Of a stretch of DNA of 64,000 nucleotides, positions 29,278 to 40,293 are shown piece after piece (position 1 is the first letter of the stretch; each line of letters starts with the position of its first letter). The notes below the pieces were generated by a model that had not been told where the DNA came from, made no database searches, and saw nothing but the letters and a program-made list of their open reading frames with translations. Source of the stretch: Pseudohoeflea suaedae (GTDB lineage: Bacteria > Pseudomonadota > Alphaproteobacteria > Rhizobiales > Rhizobiaceae); assembly GCF_004354915.1 (NCBI RefSeq), contig NZ_SMSI01000004.1, positions 124,001-188,000 on the forward strand, read 5' to 3'. The translations under genes and the position numbers were made by a program.

Positions 29278-29361
29278 CCGCACAGACATGGCGCGTGAAA
29301 AAACAGACAAGGCGCTCGGGAAAACAGATACGGCGCTCGGGAAGACGGACACGGCGCCTGA
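29278..29361. repeat. four 21-bp tandem repeats
   Basis: Four diverged copies at 29278, 29299, 29320 and 29341. Consensus approximately GAAAACAGACACGGCGCTCGG; copies 2 and 3 differ at two positions. They lie between the terminator of the His-rich gene and the upstream motif of the small secreted gene. Confidence 0.75.
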
Positions 29362-29370
29362 AAAAGAAGT

Positions 29371-29398
29371 GACCCCGGAGCGGGCAGGCTCCGGGGTC
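29371..29398 (-). terminator. intrinsic terminator of the His-rich protein gene
   Basis: GACCCCGGAGC (29371-29381) and GCTCCGGGGTC (29388-29398), an 11-bp stem with a 6-nt loop. On the minus strand it is followed by ACTTCTTTTTC, a U-rich tract, 48 bp after the stop codon. Confidence 0.8.
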
Positions 29399-29445
29399 GT
29401 CGCGGCTCCACACACATGACGTGGGGCCTCGAAGAGCGGGTGATT

Positions 29446-30114
29446 TTACCGAACCGCGATGACCGGGCAGCTGCGGGCATTGGCGAAGACGACGCTTACG
29501 CGGTGGCCATTCTTGTTGCCCACGACGCGAACCACGCGGCGGTTGGACTCGACGATACGGGGATATCTGATGCCCAGGTGGCGAGCCGACCGGGTAGCCT
29601 CGTTCGCGGCGCAGAAGCCGTTGAGGTTGACGCGATCAAAGCGGTAAAAGTTCTTGCGTCCCTTGTGGCCGTCGTTATGGCCGTTGTGGCCGCCGGCGTG
29701 ACCACCGTTGTGGCCGCCGTTGTGACCACCGTTGTGGCCGCCGTTGTGACCGCCATTGTGGCCGCCATTGTGGCCGCCGTGGTGACCACCATTGTGACCA
29801 CCATTGTGGCCGCCATTGTGGCCGCCGTGGTGACCACCATTGTGACCACCATTGTGGCCGCCATTGTGGCCGCCGTGGTGACCACCATTGTGGCCGCCAT
29901 TGTGACCACCATTGTGGCCGCCGTGGTGACCACCATTGTGGCCGCCGTGGTGACCGCCGCCATGGTGACCGCCGAGGGGTCCACCAGAAATGAGGGGGCG
30001 GCCCTTGGAGGCAGCGGACGCGCTTGAAGCCGTAAAGGCCGTGGTGGTCAGGCCAGCGGCAGCAAGCGTAATGGCGAAAAATGCAGTCTTGGCGGTTTTG
30101 GCGATGATGGTCAT
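29446..30114 (-). CDS. secreted Gly-His-Asn repeat protein
   Basis: 222 aa. Signal peptide (FFAITLAAAGLTTTAF, cleavage near SASA-AS, about residue 35). Residues about 48-150 are repeats of GGHN or GGHH, in a higher-order pattern GGHH(GGHN)3 of 16 residues. The last 68 residues hold the two-Cys module shared with the small secreted protein at 28784 (ARHLGIRYPRIVESNRRVV, SCPVIAVR). About 25-30 histidines in the repeat suggest Zn, Ni or Cu binding in the periplasm or outside the cell, an inference. AAGGAG lies 7 nt before ATG 30114. Repeat number is likely to vary between strains. Confidence 0.8.
   Translation of the reverse strand: MTIIAKTAKTAFFAITLAAAGLTTTAFTASSASAASKGRPLISGGPLGGHHGGGHHGGHNGGHHGGHNGGHNGGHNGGHHGGHNGGHNGGHNGGHHGGHNGGHNGGHNGGHHGGHNGGHNGGHNGGHNGGHNGGHNGGHAGGHNGHNDGHKGRKNFYRFDRVNLNGFCAANEATRSARHLGIRYPRIVESNRRVVRVVGNKNGHRVSVVFANARSCPVIAVR
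29667..29973 (-). repeat. coding 12-bp repeat array (GGHN/GGHH units)
   Basis: About 25 tandem 12-bp units encoding Gly-Gly-His-Asn or Gly-Gly-His-His. Units group into a 48-bp higher-order period (one GGHH then three GGHN) repeated at least three times, a sign of expansion by slippage or unequal exchange. In frame throughout. Confidence 0.88.
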
Positions 30115-30243
30115 GTTCTCTCCTTGCATGGGGCTTTACCGCCCCGGTCAATGCGCCGGTCCCGAACGGCGGTGGCTGGAGGTCCGTGCCGATCGATTGA
30201 ACCGAAGATAGACAGCGCCGTCTGAACCGAACCCGACAGGTCC

Positions 30244-30258
30244 GTTCATTTGGCGTTC
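30244..30258. promoter_or_regulatory. TGAAC direct-repeat motif upstream of the His-rich gene
   Basis: On the minus strand CTGAACG-N4-ATGAACG followed by GACC, 130 bp before the start. It is shared with the paralogue at 29232-29246, and the conservation extends into a downstream TCGGGTTC element. Plus-strand reading is GTTC-N7-GTTC. A common response regulator is more likely than LexA because the match extends beyond the half-sites. Confidence 0.45.
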
Positions 30259-30296
30259 AGGAAGAGGACGACGTGTGGAAAAGGTAGCTAAAGCCT

Positions 30297-31529
30297 TCAG
30301 AACGCAGGGAAACCGCGTTCCCGCCATTGGTTCTTCGGGATCGGATCGCCGACTTTGATCGCGAAGGAGATGACGCGGCGGACGTCGGAATCGACCTCGC
30401 AGCGGAAGGCCAGATCGTACCAGGCTCCCCGGGCGCGGAAGGCACCATTGTCGATATCGATGACGGTGACGTTGTCGGGGAGTTCATAGGCAGGCAGGAG
30501 TTCCGGCCAATAGGCGGGCGTGCCGTTGCGGAGCTGCTCGCGCAGTTCGGTGGCGCAGAGATCGGCGCCGCGATTGGCGCGCGGCATGTTGCGCATCGCC
30601 GTAACGGCAGCCTGTGACCCCGTCGCCTCGGTGGAGAACAGCCGTTCGGCCTGCGGCAGGGTGGCATTGGGCGAAACCGAAATGCGCGGCGCATCGCCGG
30701 GCCGCGCCGAGGGCGTCGGAACATCCGCCGTCAGTTCCTCGAAGGGACTTGATATCTCGGCGGGCGCGTCCTCGACCAATCCGCCATCCTCCGACGAATT
30801 GCCGTCCAGCTGTTCGCGCGGACCCGAATCCTCCTCGCCGAACTCGAAAACGGGACGCAGTGTTTCGATCCCGCCTTGTCCTGGCGCGTCACGGGCGGGA
30901 TCCTGCACGGCTTCCGCGCTCCGGTCCGCCTCTTCCGCCTGCTCGGGTTCCGGCTCCGCAGGTTGCGCCAGTTCTTCCGTCTCGACCTCTTCAGGCTCAG
31001 GTTCCGGTTCAGGCTCCGGTTCTGGCGCGGCCTCTTCCACAGCCTCCGGCTCATCGGCAGCCGGTTCTTCGGGAGCCGGTTCCTGCATTCCCGGCTCTTC
31101 TGCGGCGGGAGGCTCCTGCGCTTCGGATTGACCGGCGTCTTCCTCGACCGCCTCCTCTTCCTGCTCCGGGGCCTCTTCGGGCTCCTCGGCCTGCTGCTGC
31201 GGCTCCGACGTCTCGGGCGCGGTCTGCTCCCGGTCGGCCGTCTCCTCTTCCGGCGGCGGCACGATCTCGACATCGACCACCGGCTCGCCGGGAGCGGAAT
31301 TTTCAGGGACCGGCATGGTGACGAGCAGGATCGCACCCAGCACAAGGTGCACGGCGAGAGAAGCCGGCAGTCCCCAGCGAACGAAGCGGCTGCGGCTCCC
31401 GTCCGACCGCGGCGCCCTCTCCTCCGGCGCCGGGCCGTCCGGCCTCAGGCCCGCGCCCGCATCGGCCCCGGGTTTCGCTGCGACATCAATATCTGACAGA
31501 TCGGGCGCTTCGGGCACGGCAGACATCAT
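30297..31529 (-). CDS. TonB-like membrane-anchored protein with Glu/Pro-rich spacer and C-terminal DUF930
   Basis: 410 aa. A cytoplasmic N tail of about 50 residues, one membrane helix ([19 protein letters not shown], residues 54-72) containing the TonB-type S-x3-H motif (S57, H61), then a Glu/Pro/Ala-rich spacer (about 75-200, including [13 protein letters not shown]). The C-terminal 120 residues look like DUF930 (two cysteines: [13 protein letters not shown] and [10 protein letters not shown]). The topology copies TonB/TolA, but the C-terminal domain is different. No ExbB/ExbD gene is adjacent. Function unknown. The gene lies just downstream of rpoD on the same strand, after rpoD's terminator. 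Confidence 0.75.
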   Translation of the reverse strand: MMSAVPEAPDLSDIDVAAKPGADAGAGLRPDGPAPEERAPRSDGSRSRFVRWGLPASLAVHLVLGAILLVTMPVPENSAPGEPVVDVEIVPPPEEETADREQTAPETSEPQQQAEEPEEAPEQEEEAVEEDAGQSEAQEPPAAEEPGMQEPAPEEPAADEPEAVEEAAPEPEPEPEPEPEEVETEELAQPAEPEPEQAEEADRSAEAVQDPARDAPGQGGIETLRPVFEFGEEDSGPREQLDGNSSEDGGLVEDAPAEISSPFEELTADVPTPSARPGDAPRISVSPNATLPQAERLFSTEATGSQAAVTAMRNMPRANRGADLCATELREQLRNGTPAYWPELLPAYELPDNVTVIDIDNGAFRARGAWYDLAFRCEVDSDVRRVISFAIKVGDPIPKNQWRERGFPAF

Positions 31530-31540
31530 CCGGAGGCGTT

Positions 31541-31574
31541 GAAACGAAAAACCCGGACAATTCTGCCCGGGTTT
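31541..31574 (-). terminator. intrinsic terminator of rpoD
   Basis: AAACCCGG (31549-31556) pairs with CCGGGTTT (31567-31574), loop of 10 nt, followed on the minus strand by TTTTCG. It lies 45-70 bp after the rpoD stop. Confidence 0.7.
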
Positions 31575-31618
31575 CTATCTTGCACATTTTCTGGCGCCAT
31601 GCGCCCGGGCACCGCCGG

Positions 31619-33664
<2,046 letters not shown>

Positions 33665-34110
33665 GGGCAGTAACTTCCCGATATGTCTGGCCAGTCCGGT
33701 CGGCAGATTCTGGCGTCATTCTAGCGATTGAACGGTCAGCCCCGGCGCTGGTCCCCAGCCGCATCTCGCGGTAAACCGAATCGCTGCGATTCCTTATTGT
33801 GCCGCCTATCCCTAATTCCCTGTTAAGCCTGCCTGCAAAAACAGCCCGGCCGGCACGACGGATACCGTGCCGCGGGTCAGAGGCAGTGAAACCGGAATAG
33901 ACGTAATTCCACCCGAAAGGTGATTCCCACAAAAAGACCATCCGTCAAGTTTTATCGGCCATTCGCCCCTTGATTCAGGTTGATTCGACCATTTCGGGTG
34001 CTCGCGAGCGGCTTTCGTCAGGAGAGACATGTAGGAGCGGTTTCGGCAACTGCAAGAGGTGCGTGCAAAACAGATGCCGATTCTCGCGGCGGGCCGAGCG
34101 ACCCGCCGTC
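33665..34110. other. dnaG-rpoD intergenic region
   Basis: 446 bp without a convincing gene. It should carry the rpoD promoter(s) on the minus strand. I see no clear consensus -35/-10 pair, hairpin terminator after dnaG or RNA gene. A minus-strand frame at 33648-33941 (97 codons) has no ribosome site or recognisable motif and runs into rpoD. Confidence 0.5.
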
Positions 34111-36072
34111 TTATTTCCCGCCACGCACGCGGCCGGAAAGCACACCGAAACCATCGATGATCGCTTCCTGCTGCTCAAGTCGCGTGAGCTCGCTCTGAAC
34201 TTCCGAGAGCGCACGCAACAGATATGTGATCCCGTCGCCGTCGTCACCGTCGATCGCCTCTGCGATATCGCGCTCGAGCTCCATCTTCTGCCATTTCAGC
34301 GCCCGCGTTCTCAGATGCAGGGCAAGCGCCTGACGGAAGGCTTCCCGCGCATCTTCGGCTGCTGCGGCATCTGTCGCCGTCCATACCCGCGCATTGCGGA
34401 TCTGGGCCTCCAGCCGCGCAATCTGCTCGGACAGGCCTTCGGCGGCAAAGGCCTCCATCAGCTTTTCCCGCTCCGGCGCCCTGCCCTCGGAGGTGAGATC
34501 GAGAAGAACGCGCCAGATACGGGTGACGATCTTGTCGTCGAATTCGAGCGATGCGAGTTCGTCGAAATCGGCAATCAGCATGGCGGGCTGATTGAAGACG
34601 GTCATCACCAGAACCGTTTCGCGCAGCGACGGCAGTTCGGACGCCCCGCGCACCACCGCGGATCGGGCGAGCTTGTCGGAAGCGCCAACGAACCGGTCGT
34701 TGGCCGCGCCCGGCCTGTTGAAGCCCGAACCGCCCTGCCCGGGACGGAAATTGCCGCCGCCCTTCTGCCGGCCGCCACCGCTTGAACGGCCGCCGAAGAA
34801 GGCATTGAGCCGCTCGCGCATAGCCTGCTGGTAATGCCGGCGCACGCTTTCATCGGCGATCAGCCCGGTGATCTGCTTGAGCCGGGCCTCGAGTTCCGCT
34901 CGTGCCTCCGGCGTTTCGTAGACACCTGCGCCCGCTTCGCGCGCCCATAGCATGTCGGCAAGCGGCCTGGCGCTTTCGACCAGCCGGTCGAAAGCCTGCC
35001 GGCCTTCCTCGCGCACAAGGTCGTCGGGGTCCTTTCCTTCCGGCAAGGTGGCGAAACGGATCGTTCGCCCCGGCCCGATCAGCGGCAGCGCAAGATCCCC
35101 TGCCCGGCTTGCAGCCCGCTGCCCCGCCTCGTCGCCGTCAAAGCAGAGAACCGGGCTGGGCGTGATCTTCCACATCAGCTTGAGCTGGTTCTCGGTCAAG
35201 GCCGTGCCGAGCGGGGCGACGGCGGTTTCGATGCCCGCCTGGTGAAGGGCGATGACGTCCATATAGCCTTCGACGGCAATCAGCGTGCCGCCCGTACCCA
35301 GCGCACGGCGGGCCCGGGCATAATTGAAGAGGACATTCGACTTGTGAAAGAGCTCGGTCTCGTTGGAATTGAGATATTTGGCGGGAACGCCGGGTGACAG
35401 GGCGCGGCCGCCGAAAGCAATCACCCTTTCGCGCGACGACAGGATCGGAAACATGATCCGGTCGCGGAAGCGATCGTAGGAAACCGCGATATCCTGTCCG
35501 TGGACGACGAGCCCGCAGGCCTCGATCTGACGCTTGTCGACGCCCTTGCCGGCCAGATGTTCCTTGAGCGCATTGCGACTGTCGGCCGAATAGCCCAGCC
35601 GAAACGTGGCGATCGTCTTCCCCGACAGACCGCGATCCCGCAGATAGGCGCGCGCCTTGGCGCCGCCGGCCGATTGCAGTCCGTTCTCGAAGAACTGCGC
35701 TGCCATCTCCATCACGTCCTCGAGGGTCGCACGCTGACGCTGGCGCTTTTCGGCTTCCGGATCCGGCGCCGGCAGCGGAACGCCGCCCATGTCCGCGATG
35801 CGTTCCACGGCTTCGGGAAAGTTCAGGCTCTCGAATTCGGTGAGAAAGCGGAAATGGTCGCCGGTCACCCCGCAACCGAAGCAGTGGTAACGGCCCTTCT
35901 TGTCTTCGCAATGGAAGCTCGGCGTGTTCTCGCCGTGAAAGGGACAGCACGCCCAATAGTCGCCGCGTGCGACATTGGTTTTCTTGCGATCCCATGTCAC
36001 ATGGCGGCCGATCACGTCGGAAATCGAGACGCGATCCCTGATCTCGTCGAGAAATGAGGGCGAAAACCGCAA
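34111..36072 (-). CDS. dnaG: DNA primase DnaG
   Basis: 653 aa. The N-terminal zinc-binding domain has CPFHGENTPSFHC and YHCFGCGVTG (CHC2 type). The catalytic core follows (LGYSADSRNALKEHL, then YDRFRDRIMFPI), and TOPRIM motifs are VEGYMDVIAL and the acidic DGDEAG. The C-terminal helicase-interaction region follows a Gly/Arg-rich linker (GGRSSGGGRQKGGGNFRPGQ). It lays RNA primers at the replication fork. A TTG at 36072 (LRFSPSFLDEI, AAAGG 7 nt upstream) is preferred over ATG 36138, which would add 22 atypical residues. Confidence 0.95.
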   Translation of the reverse strand: MRFSPSFLDEIRDRVSISDVIGRHVTWDRKKTNVARGDYWACCPFHGENTPSFHCEDKKGRYHCFGCGVTGDHFRFLTEFESLNFPEAVERIADMGGVPLPAPDPEAEKRQRQRATLEDVMEMAAQFFENGLQSAGGAKARAYLRDRGLSGKTIATFRLGYSADSRNALKEHLAGKGVDKRQIEACGLVVHGQDIAVSYDRFRDRIMFPILSSRERVIAFGGRALSPGVPAKYLNSNETELFHKSNVLFNYARARRALGTGGTLIAVEGYMDVIALHQAGIETAVAPLGTALTENQLKLMWKITPSPVLCFDGDEAGQRAASRAGDLALPLIGPGRTIRFATLPEGKDPDDLVREEGRQAFDRLVESARPLADMLWAREAGAGVYETPEARAELEARLKQITGLIADESVRRHYQQAMRERLNAFFGGRSSGGGRQKGGGNFRPGQGGSGFNRPGAANDRFVGASDKLARSAVVRGASELPSLRETVLVMTVFNQPAMLIADFDELASLEFDDKIVTRIWRVLLDLTSEGRAPEREKLMEAFAAEGLSEQIARLEAQIRNARVWTATDAAAAEDAREAFRQALALHLRTRALKWQKMELERDIAEAIDGDDGDGITYLLRALSEVQSELTRLEQQEAIIDGFGVLSGRVRGGK

Positions 36073-36394
36073 TGGCGGACCTTTCCTTTCAGAGGCTTGC
36101 GTGCGGAACGGGCATCCCTGCTCCGGCTCCGCGCGCATCTCCTCATATAGGACCTTTGCGCTCGCTCCACAAAGACGAATTTGTCACTTTCCAGCCTCAT
36201 CTGCCCGGCCGCGGGGCGAATATTTAATAGCTAAAATTGCCCCATTGATCGAAATTAGCCCTTTATTCCCATCTGTTAGGAGAGAGGCTGCGGAATGTGT
36301 CCTGTGGCACCGGCATGACGCCATTTTCCGGCTCCGGCACCGCCCGGGATGAGAAAGACAAAAGTGCAACCCGGAACCAACCGAGGAGCTGCCG
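36073..36394. other. divergent promoter region between dnaG and the EAL gene
   Basis: 322 bp. An AT-rich core around 36215-36270 (ATATTTAATAGCTAAAATTG) probably holds promoter elements for one or both genes. No terminator, RNA gene or protein-coding frame is convincing. Confidence 0.4.
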
Positions 36395-38233
36395 ATGGCG
36401 TCCGCATGCCAGACAACGACATCCCCCGACAAGGCGCCCCGGAAACGGGCGCTCGCGTTGGCGGCGGCCGCCGTTCCCGTTCTCGCGCTTGCCGAACTGC
36501 CGTTGCTCGTTGTCGCGGCTCCCGCTGAATTACCCGCCTGGGCAACACTCGTTCTCGCGGGTTCGGCTCTCAGCATCGCCGGCCTCTGGTATGCCATCAA
36601 TCGGGCCAGCCACCGGATTGCGCAACTCGAACAGGCCGTTGAAGCCGTCATCGAGGGACAGGAAGAAATCGACATTCCCCGCATCGGCCTTCCGCCCCTT
36701 CGCCCGCTGGCAGAACGCATCGCACGCCTGCCGGGCATGATCGCCGAGGCCCGGCTGCGCCAGCGTCGCCGCCATGAAATCAATCCGGAAACGGAGCTGC
36801 CGCGCCGCGCCTTCTTCAAGAACTGTGTGGAACAGCTGATTACAGCCCCGAGCGCTCAGGGCTGCCTTATCCACATCGACATCGCCAATCTCAAGGTTCT
36901 GTGCGAGCGTTACGGCCAGACCATCGCCGGCCCGGTCCTCTCCAGGGTTGCAATGCGGATTGCGGCGGCCACGCCGATCATGACGCTCGGCAACAACATC
37001 GCAAATCTCCGCAGCGAACAGGCCGCCCGGCTACCGGTTCTTGCACATACCGCACATACCCAGTTCGTCCTTCATGTCCCCGACTATTCGAGCATCGAGG
37101 ATATCGAACGCCAGACGACACAGATCATCTCCGCCTTCACCGAGCCCGTACGCGTCGGCGACCGGCAGATCCCGGTCGAGATAGCGCTCGGCGTCGCGCG
37201 CTATCCGGATGACGGCGAGAGTTTCGAGGACATCGCCAACAAGGCCGCCCTTGCTGCCATGCGTGCGGCTTCACCGGCATTCCCAGATTGCCTGATCATC
37301 TACGATTCCGGCCTCATGCAGGACATCAAGAATCGCGACGGCCTGGAACAGGATCTCCATCAGGCCATCGCCGACCGCTCGCTGCAGATCGTCTATCAAC
37401 CGAAGGTGCATAGTTCGGACTGGTCGAACGCCGGTGTCGAAGCCCTGGTACGCTGGCGCCATCCGACGCGCGGCGAAGTGAGCCCTGGCGATTTCATCCC
37501 CATTGCCGAAGCCTCCGGCCTCATCGTCGATCTTGGGATGTTCGTCATGGCGGAAGCTGCGCGCCAGTGCGCCGAGTGGTCCCGTCAGGGACGATTGATC
37601 GGCGTGTCCATCAACGTCGCTGCCGGCCAGGTCGCCCGCCCGGATTTCGCGGACAAGGTTCTCGAGATCATAGAGCTCAACGACTGTCCGCCGACGCTCG
37701 TGACCATCGAGATCACGGAGACGATGGCCCACAGCAACAACAATCGCTTTGTCGAGCAGCTTCATCGCCTGCGCGCCGCGGGCCTCAAACTCGCCATCGA
37801 TGATTTCGGGATCGGATACTCGAACCTCGCCCACCTCGCCGAACTCGACTTCGACGCCTTGAAGATGGATCGGTCTCTCATCTCCAAGCTCGAGACCAGC
37901 AGCCGTACGGTCGAAGTCTGCCGGGCTATCGTCAACCTGGGCAAGGCGCTCGGCTGCAAGGTTGTCGCGGAAGGGGTGGAAACGGCAGGACAGGCGGCAG
38001 CCGCCAGCAAACTCGGCTGCGACGAAATCCAGGGTTATTACGTTTCGGCCGAACTCAATGCAGCAGATTATATCGACTGGCAGGACCGCGTGGAGGCCAC
38101 CAGCCTGATACGGACGGTCCGCGACATTTTCGGCGAGGGTATCGTGCCGAAATTCGCCCATGACGAATTGGACCCCGACCGGCAGTCGGTCGAGAACATG
38201 TTGCGCATATTTTCAAAGGTAGCGGGAGACTAG
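36395..38233 (+). CDS. c-di-GMP phosphodiesterase (EAL) with degenerate GGDEF domain
   Basis: 612 aa. Two hydrophobic helices near the N terminus (residues 19-42 and 49-66), a coiled segment, a degenerate GGDEF-like domain (about 130-300, with HTQF where GGDEF should be), and an EAL domain from about 320. EAL catalytic positions are in place: EALVRWRHP, SINVAAGQ, TIEITET, DDFGIGYSN, the Lys in DALKMDR, AEGVET and IQGYYVS. It should hydrolyse c-di-GMP to pGpG at the inner membrane, the GGDEF part probably serving as a GTP sensor or dimer interface. GAGGAG is 7 nt before the ATG. Confidence 0.9.
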   Translation: MASACQTTTSPDKAPRKRALALAAAAVPVLALAELPLLVVAAPAELPAWATLVLAGSALSIAGLWYAINRASHRIAQLEQAVEAVIEGQEEIDIPRIGLPPLRPLAERIARLPGMIAEARLRQRRRHEINPETELPRRAFFKNCVEQLITAPSAQGCLIHIDIANLKVLCERYGQTIAGPVLSRVAMRIAAATPIMTLGNNIANLRSEQAARLPVLAHTAHTQFVLHVPDYSSIEDIERQTTQIISAFTEPVRVGDRQIPVEIALGVARYPDDGESFEDIANKAALAAMRAASPAFPDCLIIYDSGLMQDIKNRDGLEQDLHQAIADRSLQIVYQPKVHSSDWSNAGVEALVRWRHPTRGEVSPGDFIPIAEASGLIVDLGMFVMAEAARQCAEWSRQGRLIGVSINVAAGQVARPDFADKVLEIIELNDCPPTLVTIEITETMAHSNNNRFVEQLHRLRAAGLKLAIDDFGIGYSNLAHLAELDFDALKMDRSLISKLETSSRTVEVCRAIVNLGKALGCKVVAEGVETAGQAAAASKLGCDEIQGYYVSAELNAADYIDWQDRVEATSLIRTVRDIFGEGIVPKFAHDELDPDRQSVENMLRIFSKVAGD

Positions 38234-38309
38234 CGGGCGCGGCGGCGGGAGTGCGGCACCGACACGGGAGACGCCGGGGCCGTTAGCGGTCCCGGCGCGA
38301 GAACGCCGA

Positions 38310-38762
38310 CTACTGCAGCAGTCCCTTGACCACGCAGGATGCCTTTCCGAAATCCATCTGTCCCGGATAGCGTTCCTTGAGCGCGGACATGCACTTGCCC
38401 ATGTCGCGCAGACCGTTGGAACCGGTTTCGCTGACGACGGTGGCGCAGAGTTCGCGCATCTGGTCCTCGGAGAGCTGTTCGGGCATGAACTCCTGGATGA
38501 TCGCGATTTCCTCACGTTCCTGCTGAGCCAGCTCCAGACGGGCATTCTCTTCGTAGATCTTTGCCGATTCTTCGCGCTGCTTGACCATCTTGGTCAGGAT
38601 TCCGAGAATCTCCTCGTCGCTGACCGGGTCCTTGCCCTGGCCGCGATTGGCGATGTCACGATCCTTCACCGCCGCCTGGATCAGGCGCAGCGTCGCCATT
38701 CTGAGGGTTTTCTTGTTCCGAATCGCTTCCTTGAGCTTTTCGGAGAACTGCTCGCGCAACAT
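38310..38762 (-). CDS. GatB/YqeY domain protein
   Basis: 150 aa, the usual length for stand-alone YqeY. MLREQFSEKLKEAIRNKKTL, then TLRLIQAAVKDRDIA and the C-terminal MPEQLSEDQMRELC and GLRDMGKCMSALKERYPGQMD blocks are diagnostic. The fold equals the tail domain of GatB, which binds tRNA in Asp/Glu-tRNA amidotransferase; as a single protein its role is unknown. It precedes dnaG and rpoD on the same strand in many alphaproteobacteria, here separated by the EAL gene on the other strand. Divergent from carA. Confidence 0.9.
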   Translation of the reverse strand: MLREQFSEKLKEAIRNKKTLRMATLRLIQAAVKDRDIANRGQGKDPVSDEEILGILTKMVKQREESAKIYEENARLELAQQEREEIAIIQEFMPEQLSEDQMRELCATVVSETGSNGLRDMGKCMSALKERYPGQMDFGKASCVVKGLLQ

Positions 38763-39099
38763 GTATTGGCTCCGGATGTTGGAGTGTGGAGGATCAGCCT
38801 TCCCGCCGATCCGATCGCGGCCCGCTTTTCCATGGCGAAACACACAAAGCTCGCTGTTTCGTCATGTCCGGCTCATTGACCGCGCATATCGCATTGATTA
38901 TGTCTCGGGCCTGCAAGACGAAGTCGAACGGCTACGCCTGATGGACCGGGTTCCCCTTATCTGTCCGGGACCGCAGGTTACCCCGTTCCCGAACCCGCCA
39001 ATAGATGGCATGCGTCCCCATGCAATTCAAGGCCCCTGCGAAGGTGCCCGGATTGACCAGGGGAACGCGCCCGCGCGGCAGACATGAAGGACATTCGAA

Positions 39100-40293
39100 A
39101 TGACCGAACCCTGGAGCCGGAGCAAACCGACCGCCGTGCTGGTGCTTGCCGACGGAACCGTTATCGAGGGCACCGGTGCGGGCGCCGCCGGGGCGATCGA
39201 GGCGGAAGTCTGTTTCAACACCGCACTGACCGGATATCAGGAAATCCTCACGGATCCCTCCTATCTCGGCCAGATCGTGACATTCACCTTCCCCCACATC
39301 GGCAATATCGGCGCCAATGACGAGGATATCGAGGACCTGACCCCCGCAGCCCGCCGCGGCGCGGTCGGTGCGATCTTCAAGGCCGACATCACCAACCCGT
39401 CGAACTATCGCTCGGCCAAGCATCTCGACGAATGGCTGAAGGCACGCGGCATCATCGCCATGACCGGCATCGACACTCGCGCGCTCACCGCCTGGATCCG
39501 CGAAAACGGCATGCCGAACGCGGTGATCGCGCACGATCCCGAAGGCAATTTCGACATCGACGCCCTGAAGGATCGGGCGAAGGCCTGGAGCGGCCTCGAA
39601 GGTCTCGACCTCGCGATCGAAGCGACGTCCGGCCAGTCCTCCAGCTGGACGGAGAAGCCCTGGGTCTGGAATGAAGGCTATCACGGCAGCTCCGACGACA
39701 AGGCCCATGTGGTCGCCATCGACTTCGGCGTGAAGCGCAACATCCTGCGCCTTTTCACCGGTCTCGGCTGCAAGGTGACGGTCGTTCCGGCCAAGACGCC
39801 GGCGGAAGACATCATCGCGATGAACCCGGACGGCATCTTCCTGTCCAATGGCCCGGGCGACCCGGCCGAAACCGGCAAATACGCCGTGCCGCAGATCAGG
39901 AAACTGATCGAGACCGGTATTCCGCTCTTCGGTATCTGCCTGGGTCACCAGATCCTGGCCCTCGCGCTGGGCGGCACCACGGAAAAGATGCACCAGGGCC
40001 ATCACGGCGCCAATCACCCGGTCAAGGATCACACCACCGGCAAGGTCGAGATCGTGTCGATGAACCACGGCTTCGCGGTTGCCGGCAAGAGCCTGCCGGC
40101 GGGTGTCGAGGAAACCCATGTGTCACTCTTCGACGGCACCAATTGCGGCCTGCGCCTCGTCGGAAAGCCGGTCTTCTCCGTCCAGCACCACCCGGAGGCA
40201 TCCCCCGGGCCGCAGGACAGCCACTACCTGTTCAAGCGCTTCATGAACATGGTCAATGAGCACAGGGGCGAGGCAGTCCTGCCCGAGCGGTAA
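39100..40293 (+). CDS. carA: carbamoyl-phosphate synthase small (glutaminase) subunit
   Basis: 397 aa. The CarA N domain has LADGTVIEGTGAG and CFNTALTGYQEILTDPSYLGQ; the class I glutamine amidotransferase C domain has the nucleophile in FGICLGHQILALA and the His/Glu pair in HHPEASPGP. It supplies ammonia to CarB for carbamoyl phosphate, feeding arginine and pyrimidine synthesis. AGGA lies 9 nt before the ATG. carB is not adjacent but 9 kb downstream on the same strand, a split common in rhizobia. Confidence 0.96.
   Translation: MTEPWSRSKPTAVLVLADGTVIEGTGAGAAGAIEAEVCFNTALTGYQEILTDPSYLGQIVTFTFPHIGNIGANDEDIEDLTPAARRGAVGAIFKADITNPSNYRSAKHLDEWLKARGIIAMTGIDTRALTAWIRENGMPNAVIAHDPEGNFDIDALKDRAKAWSGLEGLDLAIEATSGQSSSWTEKPWVWNEGYHGSSDDKAHVVAIDFGVKRNILRLFTGLGCKVTVVPAKTPAEDIIAMNPDGIFLSNGPGDPAETGKYAVPQIRKLIETGIPLFGICLGHQILALALGGTTEKMHQGHHGANHPVKDHTTGKVEIVSMNHGFAVAGKSLPAGVEETHVSLFDGTNCGLRLVGKPVFSVQHHPEASPGPQDSHYLFKRFMNMVNEHRGEAVLPER

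Larger units (their letters stand above)
29114..29445. other. intergenic region: upstream sequence of the small secreted gene, 21-bp tandem repeats and a terminator
   Basis: 332 bp between the two paralogues. From left to right (the order approaching the His-rich gene) it holds the leader of the small secreted gene, a TGAAC direct-repeat motif (29232-29246), four 21-bp tandem repeats (29278-29361) and the terminator hairpin of the His-rich gene (29371-29398). A minus-strand reading frame over the repeats (29220-29480) encodes RAPxLF-type heptads but has no ribosome site and overlaps the His-rich gene, so I did not call it. Confidence 0.6.

Noticed and set aside
29220-29480. Minus-strand frame with RAPxLF heptad repeats
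   Set aside because: It overlaps the end of the His-rich gene, lacks a ribosome site, and its repeats follow from the 21-bp DNA repeats.
29232-30258. GTTC-N7-GTTC upstream of both secreted paralogues read as LexA boxes
   Set aside because: The match extends beyond the half-sites as CTGAACG-N4-ATGAACG-GACC in both copies and lies 119-130 bp from the genes, which fits a response-regulator site better. LexA control is not excluded.
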